Part shown: piece after piece, positions 16,909-22,982 of the stretch
Layout of the letters: the number at the start of each line of letters is the position of its first letter
Position numbering within the stretch: the first letter of the stretch is position 1
Virus record (IMG/VR): IMGVR_UViG_3300033998_000206
Span: 1 to 29,415 of that record
Source: a virus
Strand: one strand, 5' to 3'
Length of the DNA stretch: 29,415 bases
The notes under the pieces: generated by a model
The model's input: the letters and a program-made list of their open reading frames with translations, nothing else
Told to the model about the DNA's origin: nothing
Databases searched by the model: none
Made by a program: the position numbers and the translations under genes

Positions 16909-18035
16909 CAGGCAAACCTCCTTATCAATTCTCGCCACTGCGCACGCCAGATTTGAATATTGAAACATTCTACGGCAATTTGCCGATTTCTTTCGCCGAA
17001 TTTGCGCCTTAAATCCTCATTTTCCGCTAAATATTGGATATAACCGGTCAAATCGTCGTGATTCGGGTCGTAGATAAGACCGTTATAGCCATCTATAATG
17101 GCATCGCCCAAACCGCCAACCGGCGTTGTTATCACGGGCAACCCGCAGGCCATGCTTTCCAGCAGGCTCAAACTTAATCCTTCACTGGCACGTGTTGGGA
17201 CAACACTTATATCCGCACTCTGGTATATTTCCTCCATCCCGTCCATCGGCTTCCAGACGAAGCGGATATTCGGCGTCGTCTCGCCCCACAGCTTCACCTT
17301 TTCGTTAATCTGCTCATCGTGCGCCTGGCCCACGGCAAGGAATTCGTATTGCGGTAACTCCCGGCTGGCTTTGATAAACTCGTTACACCCGCGCAAAACC
17401 GTCAGCCTGCGGGGATAAAGCACCCTGATACCGTCCCACGTCTTGGGAGCGGGCTTGAATTTTTCGGTGTCCACGAAGTTGTAGATAACCCGGATCTTCT
17501 GCTCATCGCCTGGAGATATGGCCTGGATAACCTTCCGCACGTTTGAGTCCACGGCCACACACACATCCGGCGCGGTGAAGCCGTAGAGCTGCCGGCGGAA
17601 GAATTCTTTGCGGTCGATCTCGTTCAATGTGTTGATTAAATGGTACTCATAATCCCAAAATATTCCGTGGCTGATTGAAATAGCCGGCAGAACAACATGA
17701 GGCCAGCAACAGAACGTTGCAAAGTATATACGCAGGTCGAAGTAAGTTCCCGCTATCTCGTTGAAAATCATGTTTAAACGCGGATTTGTCGAATACGACC
17801 AGTCGCCTTTCACCGGCAGGCAGATAATCGGAATGCCACGGTAATTCTTTGTTATTTCGCCCTTGGATTCCGGCGCGTCAATAGCTTGGTAAACAGCTAC
17901 TTCGTGGCCGTCTTCTTGGAGAAGGTGGCAAAGATTAACAAGATATTTTTCAGCGCCTCCATAGATGATGCGGTCTTGGCCGTGGTACTCGGCTACTTGA
18001 TGATAGAAGAATGAGGTTAAAATAGCAATACGCAT
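16908..18035 (-). CDS. Glycosyltransferase family 4 (GT-B fold)
   Basis: 375 residues; ATG at 18035 with a perfect AAGGAGG site. The N-terminal Rossmann half starts MRIAILTSFFYHQV and has the IYGGAEKYLVNLCHLLQEDGHEVAVYQ block of GT4 enzymes. The C-terminal nucleotide-sugar half has IRVLYPRRLTVLRGCNEFIKA, and the EX7E motif lies in SEGLSLSLLESMACGLPVITTPVGGLGD. The donor and acceptor cannot be read from sequence. Being in the late operon, it probably acts on the host surface or on virions late in infection (inference). It is bounded upstream by two hairpins and coupled downstream to a methyltransferase. Confidence 0.92.
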   Translation of the reverse strand: MRIAILTSFFYHQVAEYHGQDRIIYGGAEKYLVNLCHLLQEDGHEVAVYQAIDAPESKGEITKNYRGIPIICLPVKGDWSYSTNPRLNMIFNEIAGTYFDLRIYFATFCCWPHVVLPAISISHGIFWDYEYHLINTLNEIDRKEFFRRQLYGFTAPDVCVAVDSNVRKVIQAISPGDEQKIRVIYNFVDTEKFKPAPKTWDGIRVLYPRRLTVLRGCNEFIKASRELPQYEFLAVGQAHDEQINEKVKLWGETTPNIRFVWKPMDGMEEIYQSADISVVPTRASEGLSLSLLESMACGLPVITTPVGGLGDAIIDGYNGLIYDPNHDDLTGYIQYLAENEDLRRKFGERNRQIAVECFNIQIWRAQWRELIRRFA

Positions 18036-18048
18036 AACACTGCCTCCT

Positions 18049-18075
18049 TAAATAAAAATAGCACCTTTCGATGCT
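18049..18075 (-). terminator. Terminator-like hairpin directly before the glycosyltransferase
   Basis: On the minus strand AGCATC, a GAAA tetraloop and GGTGCT (one G-T pair) are followed by ATTTTTATTT. The tail runs into the ribosome site of the glycosyltransferase. The shape fits an intrinsic terminator or a 5' stabilising hairpin for a processed mRNA. Confidence 0.6.
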
Positions 18076-18097
18076 CCTGCCTCCCGTTTAAAAGAAA

Positions 18098-18154
18098 TTT
18101 GCGCGGCAACCCCCGGAGGCAAGGGGCCGGGCGCTAGCAACCCTGCCGCGCAAA
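18098..18154 (-). other. Large stem-loop after the Cys-rich microgene
   Basis: An 11-bp perfect outer stem (TTTGCGCGGCA with TGCCGCGCAAA) encloses an inner 5-bp stem (CCGGG with CCCGG) with an unequal internal loop. It begins three bases after the stop of the microgene. On the minus strand it is followed by AAATTTCTTTT, so it could be a terminator or another RNA element. It lies in a gap of 121 bases before the glycosyltransferase. Confidence 0.6.
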
Positions 18155-18156
18155 AT

Positions 18157-18273
18157 TCACTCTTCTTCTACCTCAAACGGCCAACAGTCTCCCCACTTAT
18201 ACCACAGACAGCACAAGCACGAAACCCTCCTGCCGAAAAGAAAGAACCTCGGGCAGTTTTCCGCCTTCACCAT
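18157..18273 (-). CDS. Cys-rich microprotein overlapping terminase stop (38 aa)
   Basis: The ATG at 18273 overlaps the large-terminase stop by seven bases (ATGGTGA); a GTG start at 18270 would give a four-base overlap. The product ends in FEVEEE and contains Cys at 7, 19, 21, 22 and 30, with aromatic residues between them (SCLCCLWYKWGDCWPF). The cysteine pattern and coupled start suggest a folded, possibly metal-binding peptide. I know no family for it. It is too short for most gene finders, so it may be unannotated elsewhere. Confidence 0.55.
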   Translation of the reverse strand: MVKAENCPRFFLFGRRVSCLCCLWYKWGDCWPFEVEEE

Positions 18274-19775
18274 ACACCCACCGCCTTTTTTTCGATTCCT
18301 CCGAACAACCCCACGAATGGGGGGTCCATCTCCGGCACGTTGAAATCCTTGAACGCCAGGAACATAGCCGTCACAAGGTCGTCGTGCCTGTGAGATGATG
18401 AGGCACTGTACTTGATGGTACCGGTTTTGGTTATCGTGTACTCGTAGTCTTTCAGTTCATTAATCAACACATCGTTGTTCGGGTATTTGATCAACTTCTG
18501 TTCGATAAGCATCGCCAGGTGATTGACCATCTTCTCTTTCTCCGGGTTTGAGATGTAGATAGCTTCAACGTCTATCCCTCTCTGCGCCAGTGCTTCCGGC
18601 AGCGTTTCGCCCAGGCCGGTGCGATCCATAACTACAAGTGCATTGTTGTAATACCGCGAAAGGTAAGCTATCTCGTCCATCTGCACCGTCCAGGGTTTGC
18701 CCGTCCACTGCTCCACCCGGACGGCCTCGCCCCTGCTGTTGCGGATAACCACGCCGGAATAGTCAACCGAACGGGCCGGGTCGTAGCCGATGACGTATAT
18801 TTCGCCCGGTTCCGGCCTGCCGTCTCCATCGTATATGGCGCACTCTTCGGCGGTCGGGAACACGCTGTTCCCCTCGGCCAGAAATTCGGCTAATATTTCC
18901 TGCCGGTAAATCCTCTCCGGGTAGCGCTTCTCCATCCGTCTGATGTACTCCAGATCTTTGTCCCGCAGGTAAGGATTCTCGAATGAAGAAAAGCGCCAAC
19001 TCTCCCAGTCCGGGTCGTAAAGAGGGTCGTCTTTCTGGCCCCAGCGGAACATTTTGTAGAAAAAGTTGCGTCCGAGCGGGGTGGAGTTGATTAACGCCAA
19101 CCCGCCTTTGCCTCCCGGCCCTCTCCCAGGCGACAGCAGGCGCGTCTCGATGTTGGCCCACACTTCGTCAAGGCGCGGTATTTTCGCCGCTTCGGTTATC
19201 AGCACGATGTCCAGGCCGACACCCACCAGGTAGTTGGGATCGTCGGCGGATTTAACTTCTATGATGCCGTCGTTTATCGTCTCGATTACTTTGTCCGATT
19301 CAAGGATGTTCACCGTCCAGGCGCGGGGGAAGTAAGCCTTCATTTCCCGCCATATCTGCCTGGCAAGCTGGTAAGTAGGAGCAATCAGCCAGCCGTGGAC
19401 GGAAGGTATCAACTCCGGCCCCCTGTCCTCGGAAAGCATCTCCGCGAACCTGCGGATGAATTCCATGATGCAGCAGCGGTCCTTTCCGAAGCGGGCTCCG
19501 CAGGCCAGGAGGCGGAACCTTGCCTTGCTGTCATGAAACAACTGCTGTTTCGGGTGCGGAGTATATTCAATAACTGCCCTTGAAGAGTTGTACCTTTTGT
19601 TTACCCTGCACGTTTCGCAAGTTTTAAAGCACGTATAAACACCCAACTTCGGCCTGTATACCTGCTCAAACGTTTTGCCGCAGCGTTCGCAAATAGAAAA
19701 GCGCCCGCCGGAAGTGTGGATTATCTTCTCGGCAAGGCGCTTTGCTTTGCGCTTGGGTGACATTTTATCTGCCAT
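18267..19775 (-). CDS. terL: Terminase large subunit (packaging ATPase and nuclease)
   Basis: 502 residues, ATG at 19775. The N-terminus carries a cysteine cluster, Cys29-x2-Cys32 and Cys49-x3-Cys53-x2-Cys56, likely zinc-binding. The ATPase domain follows: adenine region TPHPKQQLFHDS, Walker A CGARFGKD (Lys98), Walker B-like LDIVLITEAAKI in which Glu195 is kept but the usual Asp is Thr194, and coupling motif INSTPLG. The nuclease domain shows Asp332 (GYDPARS), Asp384 (VVMDRTG) and the HDD of SSSHRHDDLVTA. The enzyme cuts concatemers and pumps DNA into the prohead. Its gene starts one base after the preceding gene ends. Confidence 0.95.
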   Translation of the reverse strand: MADKMSPKRKAKRLAEKIIHTSGGRFSICERCGKTFEQVYRPKLGVYTCFKTCETCRVNKRYNSSRAVIEYTPHPKQQLFHDSKARFRLLACGARFGKDRCCIMEFIRRFAEMLSEDRGPELIPSVHGWLIAPTYQLARQIWREMKAYFPRAWTVNILESDKVIETINDGIIEVKSADDPNYLVGVGLDIVLITEAAKIPRLDEVWANIETRLLSPGRGPGGKGGLALINSTPLGRNFFYKMFRWGQKDDPLYDPDWESWRFSSFENPYLRDKDLEYIRRMEKRYPERIYRQEILAEFLAEGNSVFPTAEECAIYDGDGRPEPGEIYVIGYDPARSVDYSGVVIRNSRGEAVRVEQWTGKPWTVQMDEIAYLSRYYNNALVVMDRTGLGETLPEALAQRGIDVEAIYISNPEKEKMVNHLAMLIEQKLIKYPNNDVLINELKDYEYTITKTGTIKYSASSSHRHDDLVTAMFLAFKDFNVPEMDPPFVGLFGGIEKKAVGVW

Positions 19776-19776
19776 G

Positions 19777-20247
19777 TCAATCAGCCTCTACTCTCACACC
19801 GCACTGCTCTCCCGATTTGCTCTTCCAGACAACCTCCAATTTCATGCGCTTCTTGTTTCCACCTCTCGAGTTGTCGAATCCCAGCAGCATCTCCCGCTTG
19901 TCCATGGCTACACCAAGTGCTATCATCAACTCTTTCAGGTGCATCAGTTTGCCGCTTTCCAGAACTTTGCGGACGGATTTCTTGAACGCTTCGTTGTCCT
20001 CTTTGAGCACGTCTACAAATGCGTCAAGTATACCGTCAAGCAGTACGTCAACTTTCTCAATGTATTCAATATCCTTCTCCCGTTCGGCAAGAGCAACTTC
20101 CTGCCGACGTTCTTCAAGCGCATCGGCCAGCGTAGCCAGTTTCTCCATGTGCTGTTCCCACTGCAAAGATTGCTCTACGCCGCTTTTTACCGGATCCGGT
20201 ACGTCCGGAAGAAGGATGTCAACCGCCGTCTTTTTCCTGCGGGCCAT
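19777..20247 (-). CDS. Probable terminase small subunit or terminase-associated protein
   Basis: 156 residues, ATG at 20247 with GGTGGTG before it, ending one base before the large terminase. It is almost wholly helical, with a long charged helix at about 28 to 75 and KLMHLKELMIALGVAMDKREMLLGFD near the end. The last pattern is like the C-terminal oligomerisation part of some small terminases. I do not see the usual N-terminal helix-turn-helix, so DNA recognition might be supplied by the upstream winged-helix protein. Function is inferred from position. Confidence 0.6.
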   Translation of the reverse strand: MARRKKTAVDILLPDVPDPVKSGVEQSLQWEQHMEKLATLADALEERRQEVALAEREKDIEYIEKVDVLLDGILDAFVDVLKEDNEAFKKSVRKVLESGKLMHLKELMIALGVAMDKREMLLGFDNSRGGNKKRMKLEVVWKSKSGEQCGVRVEAD

Positions 20248-20259
20248 AACACCACCAGC

Positions 20260-20766
20260 CTAACTGTTTTTGGCTGCGCCTTTCTTTATAAGGGAGCGGG
20301 AAATAAAATAGCCTCCTTCCTCACAAGAAAGGAGGCCGTATTTCTTCATTTCGTCCAGGATGCGTAGTGTATGCCGGTAACTCTTTTTAAAAACTTCCGC
20401 GATATCCTCAGCCTTCATCTGCCTCTTCTTCCGCCCAACCAGAAGTTTCCCCGTGCCCCACTCTATATACGGAGCCAGACAGATTAAATAACCTACAACA
20501 TCGGCAGGTACACCGGAGGCTATCAATGCGGTAAGTTCCTGTATCATCACCATGACATAAGGCTTCCTGCCGCCGGTGTGTTTCGGCCCTGCTGTTCTCT
20601 TCGCCCTGCGCTGCCTCGATACCCAGAAACTGTATATGGGCTCCTGTATCTCAGGGTGCTGCACCAGAATAAAGTCGCTCTTATCGCCTCTCTCCCTGCT
20701 CAGTATGAACTCGTCTCTGACTACATTTCTTTCTCCCCGGAGGTATTTCAGCATCTCCTCCTTCAC
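20260..20766 (-). CDS. Winged-helix DNA-binding protein
   Basis: 168 residues from GTG at 20766, chosen because CAGGAG lies 8 bases before it; ATG further in is only two bases from its own GGAGG. The C-terminal half is a winged helix: helix GYLICLAPYIEWGTGKLLV, then KRQMKAEDIAEVFKKSYRHTLRILDEMKKYGLL and the wing SCEEGGYFISRSL. The layout resembles RepL-type plasmid initiators and some phage regulators. It is the first gene of the late operon, follows two perfect DnaA boxes, and is next to the putative small terminase. It may therefore be a replication initiator, a regulator, or the DNA-binding partner in packaging. The sequence cannot decide. Confidence 0.75.
   Translation of the reverse strand: MKEEMLKYLRGERNVVRDEFILSRERGDKSDFILVQHPEIQEPIYSFWVSRQRRAKRTAGPKHTGGRKPYVMVMIQELTALIASGVPADVVGYLICLAPYIEWGTGKLLVGRKKRQMKAEDIAEVFKKSYRHTLRILDEMKKYGLLSCEEGGYFISRSLIKKGAAKNS
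20298..20336 (-). terminator. Terminator-like hairpin inside the winged-helix gene
   Basis: On the minus strand GCCTCCTT, a 10-base loop and AAGGAGGC form a perfect 8-bp stem, followed by TATTTTATTT. It lies in the codons for the wing near the 3' end of the gene. It may lower transcription into the terminase genes, or be only a coding coincidence. Confidence 0.45.
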
Positions 20767-20787
20767 AAAAAACACTCCTGAATAAAG

Positions 20788-20807
20788 TTATCCACAGGTT
20801 ATCCACA
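20788..20807 (+). promoter_or_regulatory. Two tandem DnaA boxes
   Basis: TTATCCACA occurs at 20788..20796 and again at 20799..20807, both perfect matches to the consensus box and in the same orientation, 11 bp apart. They lie directly before the start of the winged-helix gene. A small palindrome TGACA-AAAA-TGTCA (20808..20821) follows. Binding by host DnaA could mark a replication origin or couple transcription to replication. Confidence 0.7.
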
Positions 20808-20925
20808 TGACAAAAATGTCACATTGAAAAATGGCCTTCAGCCTTACAGCCACAAGGGGTTCAGCGATTTTGGCGTGCAAATCGTTTATATATATGTTCA
20901 CGTAACTCCACCCATCCACCGCAAG

Positions 20926-20963
20926 CCGAAAACGAAAAGGCAGGTGTAAATGAACCTGCCTTT
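20926..20963 (-). terminator. Leader terminator downstream of late promoter
   Basis: On the minus strand AAAGGCAGGT and ACCTGCCTTT form a perfect 10-bp stem around an 8-base loop, followed by a T-rich tail (TTTCGTTTTC). It lies only about 30 to 60 bases after the predicted transcription start and more than 150 bases before the first gene, as an attenuator would. Confidence 0.75.
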
Positions 20964-20996
20964 CCTGGAAAATACCGACACTAATTCGACATTTTA

Positions 20997-21053
20997 ATTT
21001 TATCATATCTGGGAAATATGTCAACTACAACAAAAATGGATCAATTTTGGATC
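20997..21053 (-). promoter_or_regulatory. Late-operon promoter with tandem upstream repeats
   Basis: On the minus strand a perfect -35 TTGACA (21024..21019), a 16-base spacer and -10 TAAAAT (21002..20997) are present. Two copies of TGGATC on the plus strand (21037..21042 and 21048..21053) lie 11 bp apart just upstream of the -35, the placement of sites for a dimeric activator. The candidate late activator encoded at 26470..27003 would be a natural partner (inference). Confidence 0.75.
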
Positions 21054-21535
21054 GCAAAAATTTTAGTTTTCCTTGACATCGCTGGATTTTTTGCGGGGAC
21101 TTGACAAGGTTTTGAAGTAGATCGGGGCAGAAAATTGGCCGGAAAAGCCGGGAAGCCTTGATTCTGTAGCGCTGAGAGGCATTTTAGGGTGAAAACTGAC
21201 GGGAGGGATGAGTCTCCCGCCCGGCAGCGCCCCTCCCCCCTACCCCCGCCGGAAATCGTGCAACAGGCACGGCCAGCCGGCAAGCCAGAAGCCACAACCG
21301 GGAGCGCCACGGAAAAGCCCGCATGGCGCATGGCTGTAGGGCTGGAGGCAGTACCGAAAACGTAGATTTTCGGTATTGGCACAGCGCAGATAGTGCGGCG
21401 GGAACGGTGGACAGGTGGAGAGTGGCTGGGGGTCATAAAGTATGCTTATGGGCCTATAAAAGTTTTGTATGGTTAGCATGGCCGCGGCGAACTAAACCTG
21501 TATATACAACTATACATTTACGCCGTTTCCGTAGT
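21054..21535. other. Non-coding stretch between late promoter and thiC remnant
   Basis: No frame here has a ribosome site, conserved motif or neighbour coupling that would make it a gene. It contains two CTTGACA copies 28 bp apart (21072, 21100), a hairpin CGGGAG/CTCCCG at about 21200 to 21220, a C-rich tract near 21230 to 21250, and a perfect 9-bp inverted repeat TACCGAAAA/TTTTCGGTA (21352..21375). None can be assigned a function. Confidence 0.6.
21352..21375. repeat. Perfect 9-bp inverted repeat
   Basis: TACCGAAAA, a 6-base spacer CGTAGA, and TTTTCGGTA. It lies in non-coding DNA next to the thiC remnant and could be an operator or a hairpin. It has no T-run for termination. Confidence 0.6.
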
Positions 21536-21780
21536 CAGGCCTAGGTGCTCCGCTGGTGTGACGTAGCAGATGAAATCCGCCCCGGAAGCCCGGCCAGGGC
21601 GCCGCCGATGGCCGCGGTGATGTGGTCGTACCCCAGAGCCACGTCAATGGCCAGGGTGCCCGGGACAAAATAGGGAGCCTGGTGGCAGAGCTGTTTTTGC
21701 AGGAGCATGGTGGTCTCCACATGGTGTATGGGCACGTGTCCCGGCCCCTCCACCATCACCTGCACCTGCGCCTTTTGGCT
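21536..21780 (-). pseudogene. thiC: Decayed internal fragment of phosphomethylpyrimidine synthase (thiC)
   Basis: About 80 codons on the minus strand match the conserved core of ThiC, the radical-SAM enzyme that makes the thiamine pyrimidine. Visible motifs are VQVMVEGPGHVPIHHVETTM, LQKQLCHQAPYFVPGTLAIDV and GYDHITAAIGGALAG. After this the reading frame is lost: the expected GADFICYVTPAEHLGL is still present but in the next frame, so one base is missing near 21589..21593. Both ends of the gene (most of ~430 residues, including the C-terminal iron-sulfur CxxC motif) are absent. It is therefore a remnant of host DNA, not a functional gene. It forms the left edge of the plus-strand island. Confidence 0.88.
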
Positions 21781-21812
21781 GAAAAACGGTACTGCGTTTT
21801 CCCTCACCTCCC

Positions 21813-21842
21813 TTGCGCTCAGCAGTGCATACCTGCTACAAT
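21813..21842 (+). promoter_or_regulatory. Promoter of the ribbon-helix-helix gene
   Basis: A -35-like TTGCGC (21813) and an extended -10 TGCTACAAT (TACAAT at 21837..21842) are separated by 18 bases. They are placed about 40 bases before the start codon of the next gene, just beyond the edge of the thiC fragment. Confidence 0.6.
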
Positions 21843-21884
21843 ATAGACGTATACCACACCCACACACGAAAGGAGTGACGGCAC

Positions 21885-22100
21885 ATGCCGAACCAATACG
21901 CGCCCGATTCCGCCCGTCTCTTCATTCGCATCCCCCAGGCGTGGAAGGAGCGCCTGGAGCGGGTGGCCAGGGAGAAGAACGCCCTGGATCCCGCCGGCAA
22001 CTACTCTGTCAACTCCATCGTCCGGGCGGCCATCATGGAAACGGTGGTTCGTTTGGAGGAGGAGATTGCCCGGGCGAAGGCGGCCAAAAATGGCCGGTGA
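21885..22100 (+). CDS. Ribbon-helix-helix-like small protein
   Basis: 71 residues, ATG with an AAAGGAGTGACGGCAC ribosome site. The pattern ARLFIRIPQAWKERLERVAREKN (strand then helix) followed by YSVNSIVRAAIMETV (second helix) fits a ribbon-helix-helix dimer of the Arc/CopG sort. A charged C-terminal tail follows. Such proteins often repress their own promoter. Two palindromes (22109..22145 and 22174..22191) directly downstream would suit it as targets. It is the first gene of the plus-strand island. Confidence 0.7.
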   Translation: MPNQYAPDSARLFIRIPQAWKERLERVAREKNALDPAGNYSVNSIVRAAIMETVVRLEEEIARAKAAKNGR

Positions 22101-22108
22101 ACGGTCGT

Positions 22109-22145
22109 TTTCCATGGACGAACGGTAGATGTTCGTCCCTGGAAA
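22109..22145 (+). terminator. Long hairpin after the ribbon-helix-helix gene
   Basis: TTTCCATGGACGAAC and GTTCGTCCCTGGAAA pair over 15 positions with one mismatch around the loop GGTAGAT. Seven T follow about eight bases later (22153 on). It is probably a terminator separating this gene from the next promoter; it could also serve as an operator. Confidence 0.65.
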
Positions 22146-22169
22146 GCAGAAATTTTTTTGAAAAGGGTA

Positions 22170-22198
22170 TTGACAGGTAGACGGTTACCTGGTAAGAT
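22170..22198 (+). promoter_or_regulatory. Strong promoter with palindromic operator
   Basis: TTGACA (22170..22175), a 17-base spacer and TAAGAT (22193..22198). The spacer holds a perfect inverted repeat, CAGGTA-GACGGT-TACCTG (22174..22191). This is close to an ideal sigma-A promoter under repressor control. It is predicted to drive the whole set of small genes to the integrase. Confidence 0.85.
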
Positions 22199-22205
22199 AT
22201 ATACA

Positions 22206-22506
22206 AACAGAATACCGAGGCAGTGAGTACGGCGGACGTGGCTCTGCCGGGACCATGCCTGAGCTGCGCGCGGTTGGCCAGGGGAAGGGAGCCGGGAGGC
22301 GATGACCGGGCCATGGGCGGGAACCGCACGGGGAGAGCGCACGGTGAGGGCATGCGAGCGGGGCGGACGGTGCCAGAAAGCTGCGGGAGAGTGTTTTTTT
22401 TCGCAGGAATCCCTGCGTTGCTCCCGCTCCTGGCGCTTGCTGGGGGCGGCATGGAGCGCAGGCTCCAGAAAACAACCCGCCACCGACAGAGAAGGAGGGA
22501 GGAAGC
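22206..22506 (+). ncRNA. GC-rich structured leader, candidate regulatory RNA
   Basis: This 300-base stretch after the promoter is far richer in G+C than its surroundings (60 of 80 bases in 22241..22320 against 35 of 80 in 22521..22600). A nested helix is visible by eye: GCCAG (22372) with CTGGC (22430), GCGGGAG (22383) with CTCCCGC (22421), and CGCAGG (22402) with CCTGCG (22412). A second one follows: GGCGG (22445) with CCGCC (22477) around GGAGC/GCTCC. It matches no RNA family I know. A GTG-started frame of 95 codons (22223..22510) ends in an ATGA overlap with the next gene, so a coding role cannot be ruled out. That frame has a poor ribosome site and an odd composition. Confidence 0.45.
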
Positions 22507-22746
22507 ATGACCAAGAAGGAAATTACCCAACATCTCACTACGGCTATGGTAGATTTCTATTGCGACTATCTCGACGCACGCGAAGGAGATTACACTGAAG
22601 AAACTAAAAAGGAATTCTACCATGACATGCGCACAGCGATAACAGCAATAGCATATGCGGCTAAACTCCTTGGAGTGCAAGTACCTAAACTGGATCAGAT
22701 ATACCGCCTGGCCTACGTAAAACTGCAACAACAGCAAGCCAGTTGA
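22507..22746 (+). CDS. Small helical protein, unknown function
   Basis: 79 residues; ATG with GAAGGAGGGAGGAAGC before it. The product is helical and contains HLTTAMVDFYCDYLDAREGD and ITAIAYAAKLLGVQVPKLDQIYRL, with a polar Q-rich end. No signal or membrane segment. I know no family. It follows the GC-rich leader and precedes a 43-residue gene by 18 bases. Confidence 0.7.
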   Translation: MTKKEITQHLTTAMVDFYCDYLDAREGDYTEETKKEFYHDMRTAITAIAYAAKLLGVQVPKLDQIYRLAYVKLQQQQAS

Positions 22747-22764
22747 ACGAAAGGAGGAAAGCAC

Positions 22765-22896
22765 ATGATCAACAAACTCACCGCACCTAGCGGCACTGTT
22801 GCTTTCGTCCCCTGGCCGGACGTTACGGCCTGGGCCGCCTGCGGGTGGGCGATCGTAGAAACCCGCCTGGGCGGGGCGGTAATGCGGAAGAAATAG
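22765..22896 (+). CDS. Very short protein (43 aa), unknown function
   Basis: The ATG at 22765 has an ideal AAAGGAGGAAAGCAC site. The product reads MINKLTAPSGTVAFVPWPDV at the start and ends AVMRKK, with a small hydrophobic centre. There is no recognisable motif. It is supported by the ribosome site and by even spacing with its neighbours. Confidence 0.55.
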   Translation: MINKLTAPSGTVAFVPWPDVTAWAACGWAIVETRLGGAVMRKK

Positions 22897-22901
22897 CCGA
22901 A

Positions 22902-22939
22902 ACCGGCGCAAGCCGGTCCGCCGGGGATGGCCGTCCGGC
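22902..22939 (+). other. Double hairpin in the leader of the 120-residue gene
   Basis: ACCGGC-GCAA-GCCGGT is a perfect 6-bp stem with a GNRA-type tetraloop. It is followed by GCCGG paired to CCGGC across ten bases. A GGCTGAAAATAAACGAAAGGGG stretch then leads to the start codon. It belongs to the recurrent leader family of this operon. Confidence 0.65.
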
Positions 22940-22982
22940 ACTGACGAGGCAGGCTGAAAATAAACGAAAGGGGAAGGGAAAA

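Noticed and set aside
20788-21024. A 78-codon frame on the minus strand before the winged-helix gene
   Set aside because: It starts on the -35 element of the late promoter and reads through the leader terminator and DnaA boxes; no ribosome site.
21165-21215. A stretch resembling parts of a TPP riboswitch (CTGAGAGG, then TGAAAACTGAC and GGAGGGATGA) near the thiC remnant
   Set aside because: The central conserved CUGGxUAAUxCCAGCG part is missing, the P2 stem does not pair, and it faces the opposite way to thiC. It is probably chance.
21323-21544. A 73-codon frame on the plus strand with ENVDFRYWHSAD
   Set aside because: No ribosome site, spans a perfect inverted repeat, and resembles spurious frames often called in non-coding DNA.
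21541-21867. Treating the thiC-like frame as a working gene
   Set aside because: Only ~80 residues of ThiC remain, a base is missing inside the core, and the frame's upstream start codons lie in unrelated sequence.
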